From contig NZ_KB849627.1 in NCBI RefSeq assembly GCF_000368685.1, positions 334,963-398,962 of the forward strand: DNA of 64,000 nucleotides, read 5' to 3'. The DNA is from Acinetobacter baylyi DSM 14961 = CIP 107474 (GTDB lineage: Bacteria > Pseudomonadota > Gammaproteobacteria > Pseudomonadales > Moraxellaceae). A program made the translations under genes and the position numbers. The stretch's first letter is position 1; each line of letters starts with the position of its first letter. Of the stretch, positions 44,062-52,706 are shown piece by piece. The notes beneath the pieces were generated by a model. The model saw only the letters and a program-made list of their open reading frames with translations. It was not told where the DNA came from and made no database searches.

Positions 44062-46806
44062 TTAACCTCTTGGTAAGATCATTACACCACGATCGTTGCT
44101 CACTGCATGATATCCCTCAGGAATATCAAAACCCTGTTCCGCGATTTTTAACTCTAATGTTTCATGATCATTTTCAATATTAAATTCTGGTGTGAAATGA
44201 ACAATCTGTTTCCATGAACGCGTAATGTTTTCACAGAAGAACAATACTAAATCATCTACTTGAGCTTCTGTTAACACAGCCGCCAGTGAATCTTCTTCTT
44301 GCTCAACAATATGAATCCTGGATTCGGGAACACCTAACTGAATTAAGGCATCACGCATAATTTTTGGTGTTTCATCAGGCGCACGACCACGTAAGTCATC
44401 ATCACGGTGGCAATAATATTCATCAAAATGCCCCGCAACTTTAGCAGCAATCGCAACAACATCTTCATCACGACGATCCCCTGGACAGGTGACCCCCAGT
44501 AAACGACGACCTCTCGGGTTTAAACGATCAACAAGTTCTGTCATTGCACCGACTGCGGCTTCATTGTGTCCGTAATCTAAAATCACACGGAAACCATGTT
44601 TATCAAATACATTCATACGCCCTGGAGACTGAAAGAAAGTATTATCAAAAGTACGTAAACCAATACGAATCTGATCTAAATTTTTACCTAATGCGTACGC
44701 CATACCTGCGGCAAACATCGCATTTTCAACATTATGAATTGCCTTGCCTTCCAGAGTAGCAGGAATTAAATGAGTCCAGATGAGTGGAATTTGGGTTCCA
44801 TTTTCATAAATAACAATCTGATCGCCATTCAAACCTTTTTCTAATACAACAGCACGTTTGCCTAATCGAATATGCTCACGCACCAATTTATTTTCAGCAT
44901 CGCGTGTCACATACATAATATGTTTAGCAGGTGAATGACCTGCCATTTTCAGGGTATAGGCATTGTCTGCATTCAAGACCACAGTGTCTTTTGTCACTTC
45001 CGCAATAACACGTTTAACTTCGGCCAAACCATCTAGCGTATCAACGCCACCCAAGCCCAAATGATCGGACGAAACATTCAACACCGCACCAACATCACAG
45101 AACTGATAACCAAGTCCTGAACGAACAATACCACCACGAGCTGTTTCAAGCACTGCAATATCTACCGATGGATCACGTAACACCATTTTTGCAGACACTG
45201 GGCCTGTCATATCGCCTTTAACCGTTACATTCCCATCAATATACACCGCATCAGTCGAGGTTTGCCCGACCACATGACCTGCCATTTTCAAAATATGAGC
45301 CAACATGCGCGAACAGGTGGTTTTACCATTGGTTCCAGTAATTGCTGCAATAGGCACACGGCTTTGGCTACCTTGTGGGAACAACATATCCATAATCTTG
45401 CCACCGACATCACGCGAAGGCCCTTCAGATGGTGAAATATGCATGCGCAAACCTGGACCTGCATTCACCTCACAAATCCCGCCACCAATATCACGATAGC
45501 TTTTGGTAATATCCGTGGTCAGAAAATCTACGGCACCAATGTCCAAGCCAACTGCACGGATCGCTCGTTCAGCCATCAGTTTGTTTTCTGGATGGATGGT
45601 ATCCGTGACATCAATTGCGGTGCCGCCAGTTGAAATGTTTGCTGTACGACGTAAATAAACCACTTCATCTTTCGCTGGAATACTGTCTTTGTCGTACCCT
45701 TTTTCGGCTAATAATTTAAGCGCTTGCTCATCAAGTTCAATTTTAGTCAGCATGTTTTCGTGTCCAACGCCACGACGAGGATCCTGATTGACAATTTCAA
45801 TCAGTGCTTCGACGTTGTGTTTTCCATCACCAACAATATGACCTGGTACACGGCGTGCGGCCGCAACCAGTTCACCATTTACCACCAGTAAACGATGGTC
45901 ATCCCCATATAACATGCTTTCGACAATGACAGCACTGCCTTCACTCATCGCAATATCAAACGCAGCTTCAACCGCCTCATCTGTGGTCAGGTTGACACTC
46001 ACACCTCGTCCATGATTACCATCCAGTGGTTTAAGTACCACAGGAAACCCAACGCGTCTTGCCGCACGAACAGCATCATCAATGTCATAAACCACACGTT
46101 GTTTAGGCACAGGTAAACCTAGATCCTGCAACAACTGATTACAAACATTCTTATCACCTGCTATTTCTACAGCAATATGAGAAGTACCACTGGTGAGAGC
46201 CGCTTCAATACGTTTTTGATACTTCCCTTGGCCGACCTGAATCAAGCTTGCATCATTTAAACGATACCACGGAATATTACGTTCTTCGGCTGCTTGAACC
46301 AATGCCAATGCTGATGGCCCTAAAGCAAACCGATCTGCATAGCGTAAGAAACCTTTGACATCCCGATTTAAATCAATTTGATCACCTGCTTCGTGTGCTT
46401 TTGCCAATGCAACCAGCATGTCACACACTACTTCGCCCGCTTCAATACCAATTTCTTCTGATTCATAACTGTATAAAATCTCAGTTTCATCCTCATGACA
46501 GTAAGCACTAAATGCAGCTCCTCCTTTCTGACCAGCAAGGCGCTGTAAATGCAACGCCAGAATAGCCACAAGCTCTCCAATCTGTTGCTGAGGAGCTTGT
46601 CTTAATTCCTCTAATTTATGCTGAAGCTTTGCATCTTGCTCTGTTTTTAATGTGGGGATCACTTTTTCCAGATTTTCTAACACCTCTGATCCCATAGAGG
46701 CCAATTGAGTTATATAATGCGGATTTAAATCAATCACCAAACGAATCAAAGGAATGCTTGCATAGACATTAGGACCGACGTAGACCGATGTTGATATGAT
46801 ATTCAC
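44062..46806 (-). CDS. cphA: Cyanophycin synthetase
   Basis: 914 residues, ATP-dependent polymerisation of Asp and Arg. An N-terminal domain (1-160) precedes an ATP-grasp domain (FPVVLKPLDGNHGRGVSVN, VVNGELVAAARRVPG) and a Mur-ligase-like domain with AITGTNGKTT and ENAMFAAG. The start codon is GTG at 46806, with GAGG nine bases upstream. It lies seven bases before the cyanophycinase start, so polymer synthesis and breakdown genes share a transcript. Length and domains match the common CphA1 type that needs both Asp and Arg. Confidence 0.95.
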   Translation of the reverse strand: MNIISTSVYVGPNVYASIPLIRLVIDLNPHYITQLASMGSEVLENLEKVIPTLKTEQDAKLQHKLEELRQAPQQQIGELVAILALHLQRLAGQKGGAAFSAYCHEDETEILYSYESEEIGIEAGEVVCDMLVALAKAHEAGDQIDLNRDVKGFLRYADRFALGPSALALVQAAEERNIPWYRLNDASLIQVGQGKYQKRIEAALTSGTSHIAVEIAGDKNVCNQLLQDLGLPVPKQRVVYDIDDAVRAARRVGFPVVLKPLDGNHGRGVSVNLTTDEAVEAAFDIAMSEGSAVIVESMLYGDDHRLLVVNGELVAAARRVPGHIVGDGKHNVEALIEIVNQDPRRGVGHENMLTKIELDEQALKLLAEKGYDKDSIPAKDEVVYLRRTANISTGGTAIDVTDTIHPENKLMAERAIRAVGLDIGAVDFLTTDITKSYRDIGGGICEVNAGPGLRMHISPSEGPSRDVGGKIMDMLFPQGSQSRVPIAAITGTNGKTTCSRMLAHILKMAGHVVGQTSTDAVYIDGNVTVKGDMTGPVSAKMVLRDPSVDIAVLETARGGIVRSGLGYQFCDVGAVLNVSSDHLGLGGVDTLDGLAEVKRVIAEVTKDTVVLNADNAYTLKMAGHSPAKHIMYVTRDAENKLVREHIRLGKRAVVLEKGLNGDQIVIYENGTQIPLIWTHLIPATLEGKAIHNVENAMFAAGMAYALGKNLDQIRIGLRTFDNTFFQSPGRMNVFDKHGFRVILDYGHNEAAVGAMTELVDRLNPRGRRLLGVTCPGDRRDEDVVAIAAKVAGHFDEYYCHRDDDLRGRAPDETPKIMRDALIQLGVPESRIHIVEQEEDSLAAVLTEAQVDDLVLFFCENITRSWKQIVHFTPEFNIENDHETLELKIAEQGFDIPEGYHAVSNDRGVMILPRG

Positions 46807-46863
46807 TTGATTTTACCTCACTCTAGTATTTCGTATTCTTTCTGATATGTCGTGCTATCTGCT

Positions 46864-47751
46864 TTAATCTGTCGATCTAGGAAGAACCAGCCTTGGAACG
46901 GAAGCATAACGAATAATTTTTTCAGCATTCTTACCAACCAAGACCTGCTTAAAAATACCTGAAGTCGTTGTTCCAACAATTAATAATTCTGATGCCTGCC
47001 AATCAATGGATTGAATAGATTCCTTCCATGTTGGGCCATCACCAATTTCCAAACTGATAGGCACATCACTTTCCCAATGCTGTGTTGCTTGTGCATACTC
47101 GGCTTCAATTTGTTCACGCCACTCATTAATCACCATGTTTTCGGCATCAAAACCTGCCGCAGTGGGGGTAATATCCCGATCACGTACTGCAAAAGTGACA
47201 AACCGTAAAGGCACATTGAAAATTTCTGCCCACTCGCCAGCACTTATCGCTAAGTTACAGGATTGATCTGAACCCGACACGGCACAGCTTAGACGGGTAA
47301 GTGGAGAGGTAAAGCCCTGATTTTTAGCAAACCCCTTGGGTGCCAATGCAACTGGCAAACTGAGTTGATTAAGTAATTCATCGGCCACTGTCCCTGAAAA
47401 AAACTGACCTTTTATTGCAATACGTGCACCACTAATCACCATACAATCTACAGAAAGCTCTTTGGCGGTTTGTTTCAAACCTTCGCTAATCGACAAAGCC
47501 GTACGTGCGATATAACGCGCTTCAATATGTGAAGGAACGGCAAGCTTGGCATCATCCAGTGCTTTTTGTGCTTCATCACATAAAAACTGGTCATAATCTT
47601 CGTCAAATTTTGCTAACGCAATGTTATGCCAAGTTTTTGCAACAATATGACAAACGATCAGCTTTCCTTGAGTCATTTCTGCGAGTGCAACACCCAACTT
47701 TAGGGCATCTTTACCACTTGAATCATTAGAATATCCGACTAGAAATTTCAT
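46864..47751 (-). CDS. Universal stress protein, tandem domain
   Basis: 295 residues with two UspA-like domains: 1-140 (FLVGYSNDSSGKDALKLGVALAE, CMVISGARIAIKG-FSGTVADELL) and 150-295 (LSCAVSGSDQSCNLAISAGEWAE, LLIVGTTTSGIFKQVLVGKNAEKIIRYA). The second has the GxxxG..(S) ATP-binding pattern only loosely. The start overlaps the permease stop by four bases (ATGA), so translation is coupled to the permease. UspA proteins often sit next to transporters and may modulate them. Confidence 0.9.
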   Translation of the reverse strand: MKFLVGYSNDSSGKDALKLGVALAEMTQGKLIVCHIVAKTWHNIALAKFDEDYDQFLCDEAQKALDDAKLAVPSHIEARYIARTALSISEGLKQTAKELSVDCMVISGARIAIKGQFFSGTVADELLNQLSLPVALAPKGFAKNQGFTSPLTRLSCAVSGSDQSCNLAISAGEWAEIFNVPLRFVTFAVRDRDITPTAAGFDAENMVINEWREQIEAEYAQATQHWESDVPISLEIGDGPTWKESIQSIDWQASELLIVGTTTSGIFKQVLVGKNAEKIIRYASVPRLVLPRSTD

Positions 47752-49232
47752 TGGTGATCGTCTCCATTCTGATGCGAATAAGCTTCAGATCCTGCTTCAA
47801 GCACTGAGTTTTTGGATGCACATGAAAAATAATAAGTTGCTGCAATAACTGCCCAGATCGCCGCGATCACGTAAACAATGGCAGAAAGACTGGATATTAA
47901 ATATAGACATGCACAGATACTCAAAACAGGCAGTGCAGGAAAAAAAGGAACCTTAAAACCCCGTGGTGCATCGGGCATGCGATAACGCAATACCAAAACA
48001 CCAATGGACACTACAGTAAAAGCAATAAGTGTTCCCATACTGGTCAAATCCCACAATACATCAGCAGGAACAAACCCAGCGATGATTGATACAATCACTG
48101 CCACAATGAGTGTATTCGCATTAGGAGTTAAGGTTTGGGTACTGACACGATGAAAGATTTTAGGTGCAAGGCCATCACGCGACATTGCAAATAAAATACG
48201 AGTTTGACCATAAAGAACGACAAGGGTAATCGAAAATACCGAAATAACTGCACCGGCTGCTAAAATAATTGCAGGCCAAGTAGAGCCTGTTATTTCTTGC
48301 AAAATTACCGCAAGTCCAGCTTGCTGGCCTTTAAATAAACCCTGTTCTTGAGCCCCTAAAGCTGTTAATGCGACCAGAATATAAAAAATAATGACAACAA
48401 ATAAGGCACTAATAATTGCTAAGGGTAAATTCCGACGCGGATTTTCAACTTCTTCACCTGCGGTAGATACAGCATCCAGACCAATAAACGTAAAAAAAAT
48501 CGAACCTGCCGCTGCACTAATTCCAGCAAAGCCATGTGGAGAAAATGGTGTCAAATGCTCGGCGTTAAATGCTGTTGCAGCAATGGAAATAAATAAAATC
48601 AATACACATAGTTTAATCAAAACCATGACTGCATTGATTCGCGCTGATTCTGTTACTCCACGCATCAACAACATACAGCATAAAAAGACTAAAATTGCAG
48701 CAGGTAAATTGATAAGTCCGGTGCCACCTAAATGTAATTTGTATCCATCAGCAACAAAAGGAGCTGAAAGCAACCAGTTGGGTAAATGTACGCCAAAAAC
48801 GTTATGAATAAGATTATTAAGATATTCACTCCAACCGATAGCAACCGCAGCAGCCGAGACCCCATATTCTAAAATAAGACACGCTGCGACCAAAAATGCG
48901 ACACCTTCACCAAGCGTTGCATAAGCATATGAATAAGAAGAACCTGATGCAGGAATCATTGAACTTAATTCGGCATAACATAAGGCCGTTAAGCCTGCTG
49001 TAATTCCAGCAAGAATAAATGAAATTAAAACTGCTGGTCCTGCTACAGGGACCTGTTCACTTAGTACGAAAAAAATACCTGTACCAATTGTCGCGCCGAC
49101 ACCAAACATAGTGAGTTGAAATAAAGTCAGCGATCTTTTTAAAGTTTTTCCACCTTGTTGAGTTTCTTGTACTAAAAAATTAATCGGCTTTCTACGTAAT
49201 AGACGTTGGCTAAACGTCACGGGATTTTTCAT
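47748..49232 (-). CDS. APC-family amino acid permease
   Basis: About 494 residues with 12 predicted membrane spans. GVGATIGTGIFFVLS is the APC substrate-binding signature; GLDAVSTAGEEVENPRRNLP is the segment of the cationic amino-acid (CAT) branch, so Arg, Lys or Orn is the likely cargo. First gene of the cyanophycin operon, suggesting it supplies arginine for polymer synthesis. I use the ATG at 49232 (MKNPVTFSQRLL) with GGGGGA close by; the ATG at 49250 is an in-frame alternative. A hairpin lies just upstream. Confidence 0.88.
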   Translation of the reverse strand: MKNPVTFSQRLLRRKPINFLVQETQQGGKTLKRSLTLFQLTMFGVGATIGTGIFFVLSEQVPVAGPAVLISFILAGITAGLTALCYAELSSMIPASGSSYSYAYATLGEGVAFLVAACLILEYGVSAAAVAIGWSEYLNNLIHNVFGVHLPNWLLSAPFVADGYKLHLGGTGLINLPAAILVFLCCMLLMRGVTESARINAVMVLIKLCVLILFISIAATAFNAEHLTPFSPHGFAGISAAAGSIFFTFIGLDAVSTAGEEVENPRRNLPLAIISALFVVIIFYILVALTALGAQEQGLFKGQQAGLAVILQEITGSTWPAIILAAGAVISVFSITLVVLYGQTRILFAMSRDGLAPKIFHRVSTQTLTPNANTLIVAVIVSIIAGFVPADVLWDLTSMGTLIAFTVVSIGVLVLRYRMPDAPRGFKVPFFPALPVLSICACLYLISSLSAIVYVIAAIWAVIAATYYFSCASKNSVLEAGSEAYSHQNGDDHQ

Positions 49233-49260
49233 ACTTCCCCCAGGATCCATATTCGCTTAC

Positions 49261-49299
49261 CCAAGTTTCAACACATCTGAATAGATATCGAAAACTTGG
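49261..49299 (-). promoter_or_regulatory. Leader hairpin next to the permease start
   Basis: CCAAGTTT / AAACTTGG (8 bp) encloses a second stem ATCT/AGAT. On the minus-strand RNA it ends 11 bases before the ATG at 49250 and about 29 before the ATG at 49232, close enough to affect ribosome loading. A regulatory role is an inference. Confidence 0.5.
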
Positions 49300-49482
49300 A
49301 TTCTTCCATAAATCAAATAGCAATTTTTAGGCCAACATTTATAAAAAATAAAATAAAAATCAAATACTTAAGCAGAAAAACACACACCTTTAAAATGTCT
49401 TTTAAAAGCTAGATTTCATTAAGTCTAGATATTAAAATTCTTATAAGCAGATTATAAAAAATCAGAATATCAACATAACCGA

Positions 49483-49509
49483 GTCTAAATCAATATAATT
49501 GATATAGAC
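49483..49509. promoter_or_regulatory. 27-bp near-perfect palindrome upstream of cyanophycin operon
   Basis: Arms GTCTAAATCAAT and ATTGATATAGAC pair at 11 of 12 positions around a three-base centre. The GTCTA/TAGAC ends recur near 49422 (AAGTCTAG) and 49534 (GTCTAAAC). It looks like a dimeric operator. Confidence 0.55.
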
Positions 49510-49690
49510 TTCATATATTTCTAATGATTAGTATTTAACGTCTAAACATCTTTAAGTCACCACAGTATTTTGATCAAAAGACAGCCACTTTGCTTATCAA
49601 ATGTTTATTGAACTCAATATGCCTTTTAAAGGCTTGAGTAAGAAGGAGTATTATCAATAATCAGTTTGATCTAAATAAGTAGAAAAAAAG

Positions 49691-49738
49691 ATCAAAATAT
49701 TTCATTTTTTATCAAAATGATTAATCATTTAATCAAAA
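49691..49738. repeat. Three ATCAAAAT direct repeats, 20-bp period
   Basis: Copies begin at 49691, 49711 and 49731, exactly 20 bp apart, so all face roughly the same side of the helix. Related ATCAAAAA/G copies lie at 49773 and 49573. Pattern fits cooperative binding by a regulator upstream of the operon. Confidence 0.6.
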
Positions 49739-49963
49739 TGAAATTTCAACCCATAATTTTGAGATATTTGTGATCAAAAAGCTGGAAGGTTGATTATCAA
49801 TCATCACAAACAGGTGCATATCAATGAGCATTTTAAAATGCTTTGTTTCAGTGCAGATTAGATAGAATTGCACAATAGCGATCCAAAATAGCTAAGTACG
49901 CTGACTTATGCGGATGAATCCGCGATTATTAATTCAAACATATTGTTATTTTGATTGTTTTCT

Positions 49964-50632
49964 CTATTGAGCAATAAAACCTTGGTAGCATAAGATTTGG
50001 GTAAAACGGTTAATGTCTTTAAAACCTACATTTCTCAAAAGCTGGTAAGTTCGTTCTTCTGACAATGGAAAAAAATCATGATCTAATCTTTTCAGCATGA
50101 CCGCTGTTTGCTCTGGTGTTAATCCATTTATCTCACATAGATGCTTCAAAGTTTCTTTTTCGTTTTGCGTTATGATTTGAGTCAGATCAAAGGTTATAAA
50201 AATCCCGTCTTGTTTTAATTTTTTCTGTGTAGCCAGTAGAAAATTATATTTTTGTTCAAATGGAATAAAATGAGTGACCAGTATTGAAAGAACTGCATCA
50301 AAATAAACATCATCATTTAGATGGCTTATATCGCCCAATACAAAATTAACGCGCTGATCCTCGCCTAAAGCATGGATAAAAGTTTTTGCCTTATCAAGCA
50401 TGGTAGAAGACACATCAATTGCAGTAAACTGCCAATTTGGAAAGGCTTGTAATAAATATCCAAGCTCATAACCTGTACCACATCCCACAATTAACAGATG
50501 CGCTTTATACGGCATATACGTTTTCAATAACGCTTTAATTTGCTGGTGTACAACTTCGTAACCAGGAATCAACTGACGAATATGTTGATCGTAGCCATCC
50601 ACCACGCGCTGTGAAGTAAAATCTTTTGCCAT
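49964..50632 (-). CDS. Class I SAM-dependent methyltransferase
   Basis: 222 residues. SAM-binding motif LLIVGCGTGYELGYLL, then FTAIDVSSTMLDKA, FVLGDISHL and a VTHFIPFEQKYNFLLATQKKLKQDG segment. The type (small-molecule methyltransferase, UbiE-like) is clear but the substrate is not. It lies 30 bases downstream of the DUF2520 gene. Confidence 0.88.
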   Translation of the reverse strand: MAKDFTSQRVVDGYDQHIRQLIPGYEVVHQQIKALLKTYMPYKAHLLIVGCGTGYELGYLLQAFPNWQFTAIDVSSTMLDKAKTFIHALGEDQRVNFVLGDISHLNDDVYFDAVLSILVTHFIPFEQKYNFLLATQKKLKQDGIFITFDLTQIITQNEKETLKHLCEINGLTPEQTAVMLKRLDHDFFPLSEERTYQLLRNVGFKDINRFTQILCYQGFIAQ

Positions 50633-50662
50633 CTTATATTTGCCTTTTCTCTATTGCTCAAA

Positions 50663-51445
50663 CTATGGTTGAGTATGATGTCTGGCTATAATGGCTTGAC
50701 TTAAACGTTGATAAATGTCTTTTAAATCTGGACGATTGGCTTTTAAAAGTAAATTTTGATGCAGTTCGACAATATTATGGTCGTGCCGCACCGCTGGCCC
50801 TGTTTGTACTTGTACAGGATCATGTTGCGTTGCTTTTTTTGCTGTTTCTAAGATTAGCGGATAAAGCAATGAAAAATCAACCTGTGCCTGATCTACAGTT
50901 TGTTTAGCCATATCATAACAATAATTACTAAAATTACAGGCAAATACCGCAGCCAAATGTAAACTTAATCGCTGGGTTGAAGAATAATGATAGACGCGTT
51001 TAGTGAGACTGTTGGCTAAAGCATTCAATATGGATAAGCTATTCGCTTGCTCAGCTTCAATCAATAAGGGCGTATCTGACCAATGAATATCACGCTCAAA
51101 ACTAAATGTTTGTAGTGGATAAAATACCCCAGCATTGGAATGTATATCTGACAGAATTTTAACATCTGTACTTCCTGAGGTATGTACAATCAACTGTTCT
51201 GGAACAAATACATGAACCGCTTGAATAACGCTTGATATCGATTGATCACTCACAGCAATCACCAACAAATCAATCTCTTGCTCAATTTGACTATAGTTAT
51301 CAATAGCACATGCTCCAACCTGATGGGCAAGCTTTTCTGCATGGGGCAGGTTACGACTCATGATTTGTATAATTTGATGCTGTTGTGCAAATGCTTTAGC
51401 TAAATGTGTTGCAACTTTTCCCGAACCTACAAAACTAATTCGCAT
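50663..51445 (-). CDS. Rossmann-like/DUF2520 oxidoreductase-like protein
   Basis: 260 residues. N-terminal ProC/NADP-like Rossmann fold (MRISFVGSGKVATHLAKAFA) and C-terminal DUF2520 helical domain (SLHLAAVFACNFSNYCYD), where the histidine helix faces a possible active site. Function not established. The ATG at 51445 is preferred (GGAT five bases upstream); a GTG at 51448 adds one residue. It pairs with the methyltransferase downstream. Confidence 0.87.
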   Translation of the reverse strand: MRISFVGSGKVATHLAKAFAQQHQIIQIMSRNLPHAEKLAHQVGACAIDNYSQIEQEIDLLVIAVSDQSISSVIQAVHVFVPEQLIVHTSGSTDVKILSDIHSNAGVFYPLQTFSFERDIHWSDTPLLIEAEQANSLSILNALANSLTKRVYHYSSTQRLSLHLAAVFACNFSNYCYDMAKQTVDQAQVDFSLLYPLILETAKKATQHDPVQVQTGPAVRHDHNIVELHQNLLLKANRPDLKDIYQRLSQAIIARHHTQP

Positions 51446-51486
51446 CACTTATCCGATTGCTAGCAAAATGGCTTAAGCATGCCAAT

Positions 51487-51513
51487 AAAAAAAGGACGAA
51501 TCAATCGTCCTTT
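51487..51513 (-). terminator. Terminator of the LprI-like lipoprotein gene
   Basis: A nine-bp stem (AAAGGACGA / TCGTCCTTT) around ATCAA; on the minus strand it ends in a U run. Confidence 0.85.
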
Positions 51514-51538
51514 GCAAATATCAGTCTTACTCAAGCAC

Positions 51539-52558
51539 TTAATTAAAGACATTATTTAAATATATGATGCGTTCAACCGTGCGTTGATTAAAGCATTTGA
51601 TATATTGCATCTCGATATTTTGATTCGTTAATCTCTGATCCCAATAATCAGATTGTTTTTGATAGGTTTCTCTTTCCTTCTCAGGAATTTCATGGATAGG
51701 TTTTTGTGCAAGCACTTTACAATCTATATCGCGCTTTTCAAACCAGTCTGCTTGATCCTGTTTGAGTTGTAGGCGCTGTTCCTCTGTAAAATTATCCCAT
51801 GTTTGATTTAAACGCTCGACCTGTTTCTGTTTCTCAGCGTCCAATTCTTTTTTACGAATATCCATTGCCTGTTTTGCCAAATTATATTGGGCCGCTTCTT
51901 TTTGGTCACTGTCCTGAATCATAGATTGATATTCTTTATTTTTCTTAATATAACTTTCAAACAAAACTGCTTGCTCAGTGATAAAAGCCACCCCTTCTAG
52001 TATTTCTTTCTGGTTTTGTACACTTAAGCTTACACCTTCTTTATCGGTCTTCGTGATGTCATATAATAAATGACCACGTAACTCATCATCAGTGACTGAC
52101 AACCCAGAATCATTATTATCCAGATAGTCTTTGACAGTTGCATAGCCCTCTTCCTCGCTATTTTCCAGATAAGCCTGATACGCATTTTCTGCACGTTGCA
52201 TCAAACCTTTCGGAAAGTGCACCACCAATTGGCTTTCACAATTAAGCTCTTTTGCAGTTTCAGGATTCTCTGTCAAAGTTCGAATGGTTTTAACTTCAAA
52301 TCGAAGCCCTTTATTTATTTTTTCTAAAAGGCCACGATCAGCTTCATAATATCCAGAAGACTGACGAAGATGCTTTTCAATGGTCTTTATATATTCCGAC
52401 TTTAAATAGTCCTGAATTTGATTGAGATTATCTTGATGGGTACAACTAAAGTCGGAAACATCTTGAGCCTGATTATCAACTTTTTTATTTTTAACGTTGT
52501 CACAGCCACTGAATAAAATTGCACTTGATAATGTCATTAAAATGATAAATTTTTTCAT
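51539..52558 (-). CDS. Lipoprotein with C-terminal LprI/DUF1311-like domain
   Basis: 339 residues. Signal peptide and lipobox LFSGC (Cys19). The last 100 residues (LNQTWDNFTEEQRLQLKQDQADWFEKRDIDCKVLA, YIKCFNQRTVERIIYL) have the LprI lysozyme-inhibitor pattern: W-F-R-D-x-x-C then a C..RT.ER helix, with Cys pair likely bridged. The middle is a long charged helical/coiled-coil region. Function in this host is not shown; the family is linked to lysozyme inhibition. Transcribed alone with a clear terminator. Confidence 0.8.
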   Translation of the reverse strand: MKKFIILMTLSSAILFSGCDNVKNKKVDNQAQDVSDFSCTHQDNLNQIQDYLKSEYIKTIEKHLRQSSGYYEADRGLLEKINKGLRFEVKTIRTLTENPETAKELNCESQLVVHFPKGLMQRAENAYQAYLENSEEEGYATVKDYLDNNDSGLSVTDDELRGHLLYDITKTDKEGVSLSVQNQKEILEGVAFITEQAVLFESYIKKNKEYQSMIQDSDQKEAAQYNLAKQAMDIRKKELDAEKQKQVERLNQTWDNFTEEQRLQLKQDQADWFEKRDIDCKVLAQKPIHEIPEKERETYQKQSDYWDQRLTNQNIEMQYIKCFNQRTVERIIYLNNVFN

Positions 52559-52660
52559 AACGTTCCACTATTGTTTGTCATTTTTTATAGCGATCATATT
52601 CTAATCATCTTTATCATTAAAAATCGAGTTTTTATTTTATATTTACACATGAGTTTAATA

Positions 52661-52692
52661 AAAAAACTCGACAATGATTTTGCCGAGTTTTT
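52661..52692 (-). terminator. Terminator of pyrB-pyrC'
   Basis: Stem AAAAACTCG(G) / (C)CGAGTTTTT with A and T runs on the flanks, a few bases after the pyrC' stop. Confidence 0.82.
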
Positions 52693-52706
52693 AACTGATT
52701 TAAAAT

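Larger units (their letters stand above)
49251..49963. other. 713-bp leader/promoter region of the cyanophycin operon
   Basis: No ORF recognised; very AT-rich. Contents: a hairpin next to the permease start (49261-49299), a palindrome CTAGATTTCATTAAGTCTAG (49409-49428), a 27-bp near-palindrome (49483-49509), a hairpin around GCCTTT/AAAGGC (49613-49638), three ATCAAAAT repeats at 20-bp spacing (49691-49738), and AGCATTTTAAAATGCT (49827-49842). It also holds the end of the methyltransferase transcript. Confidence 0.7.
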
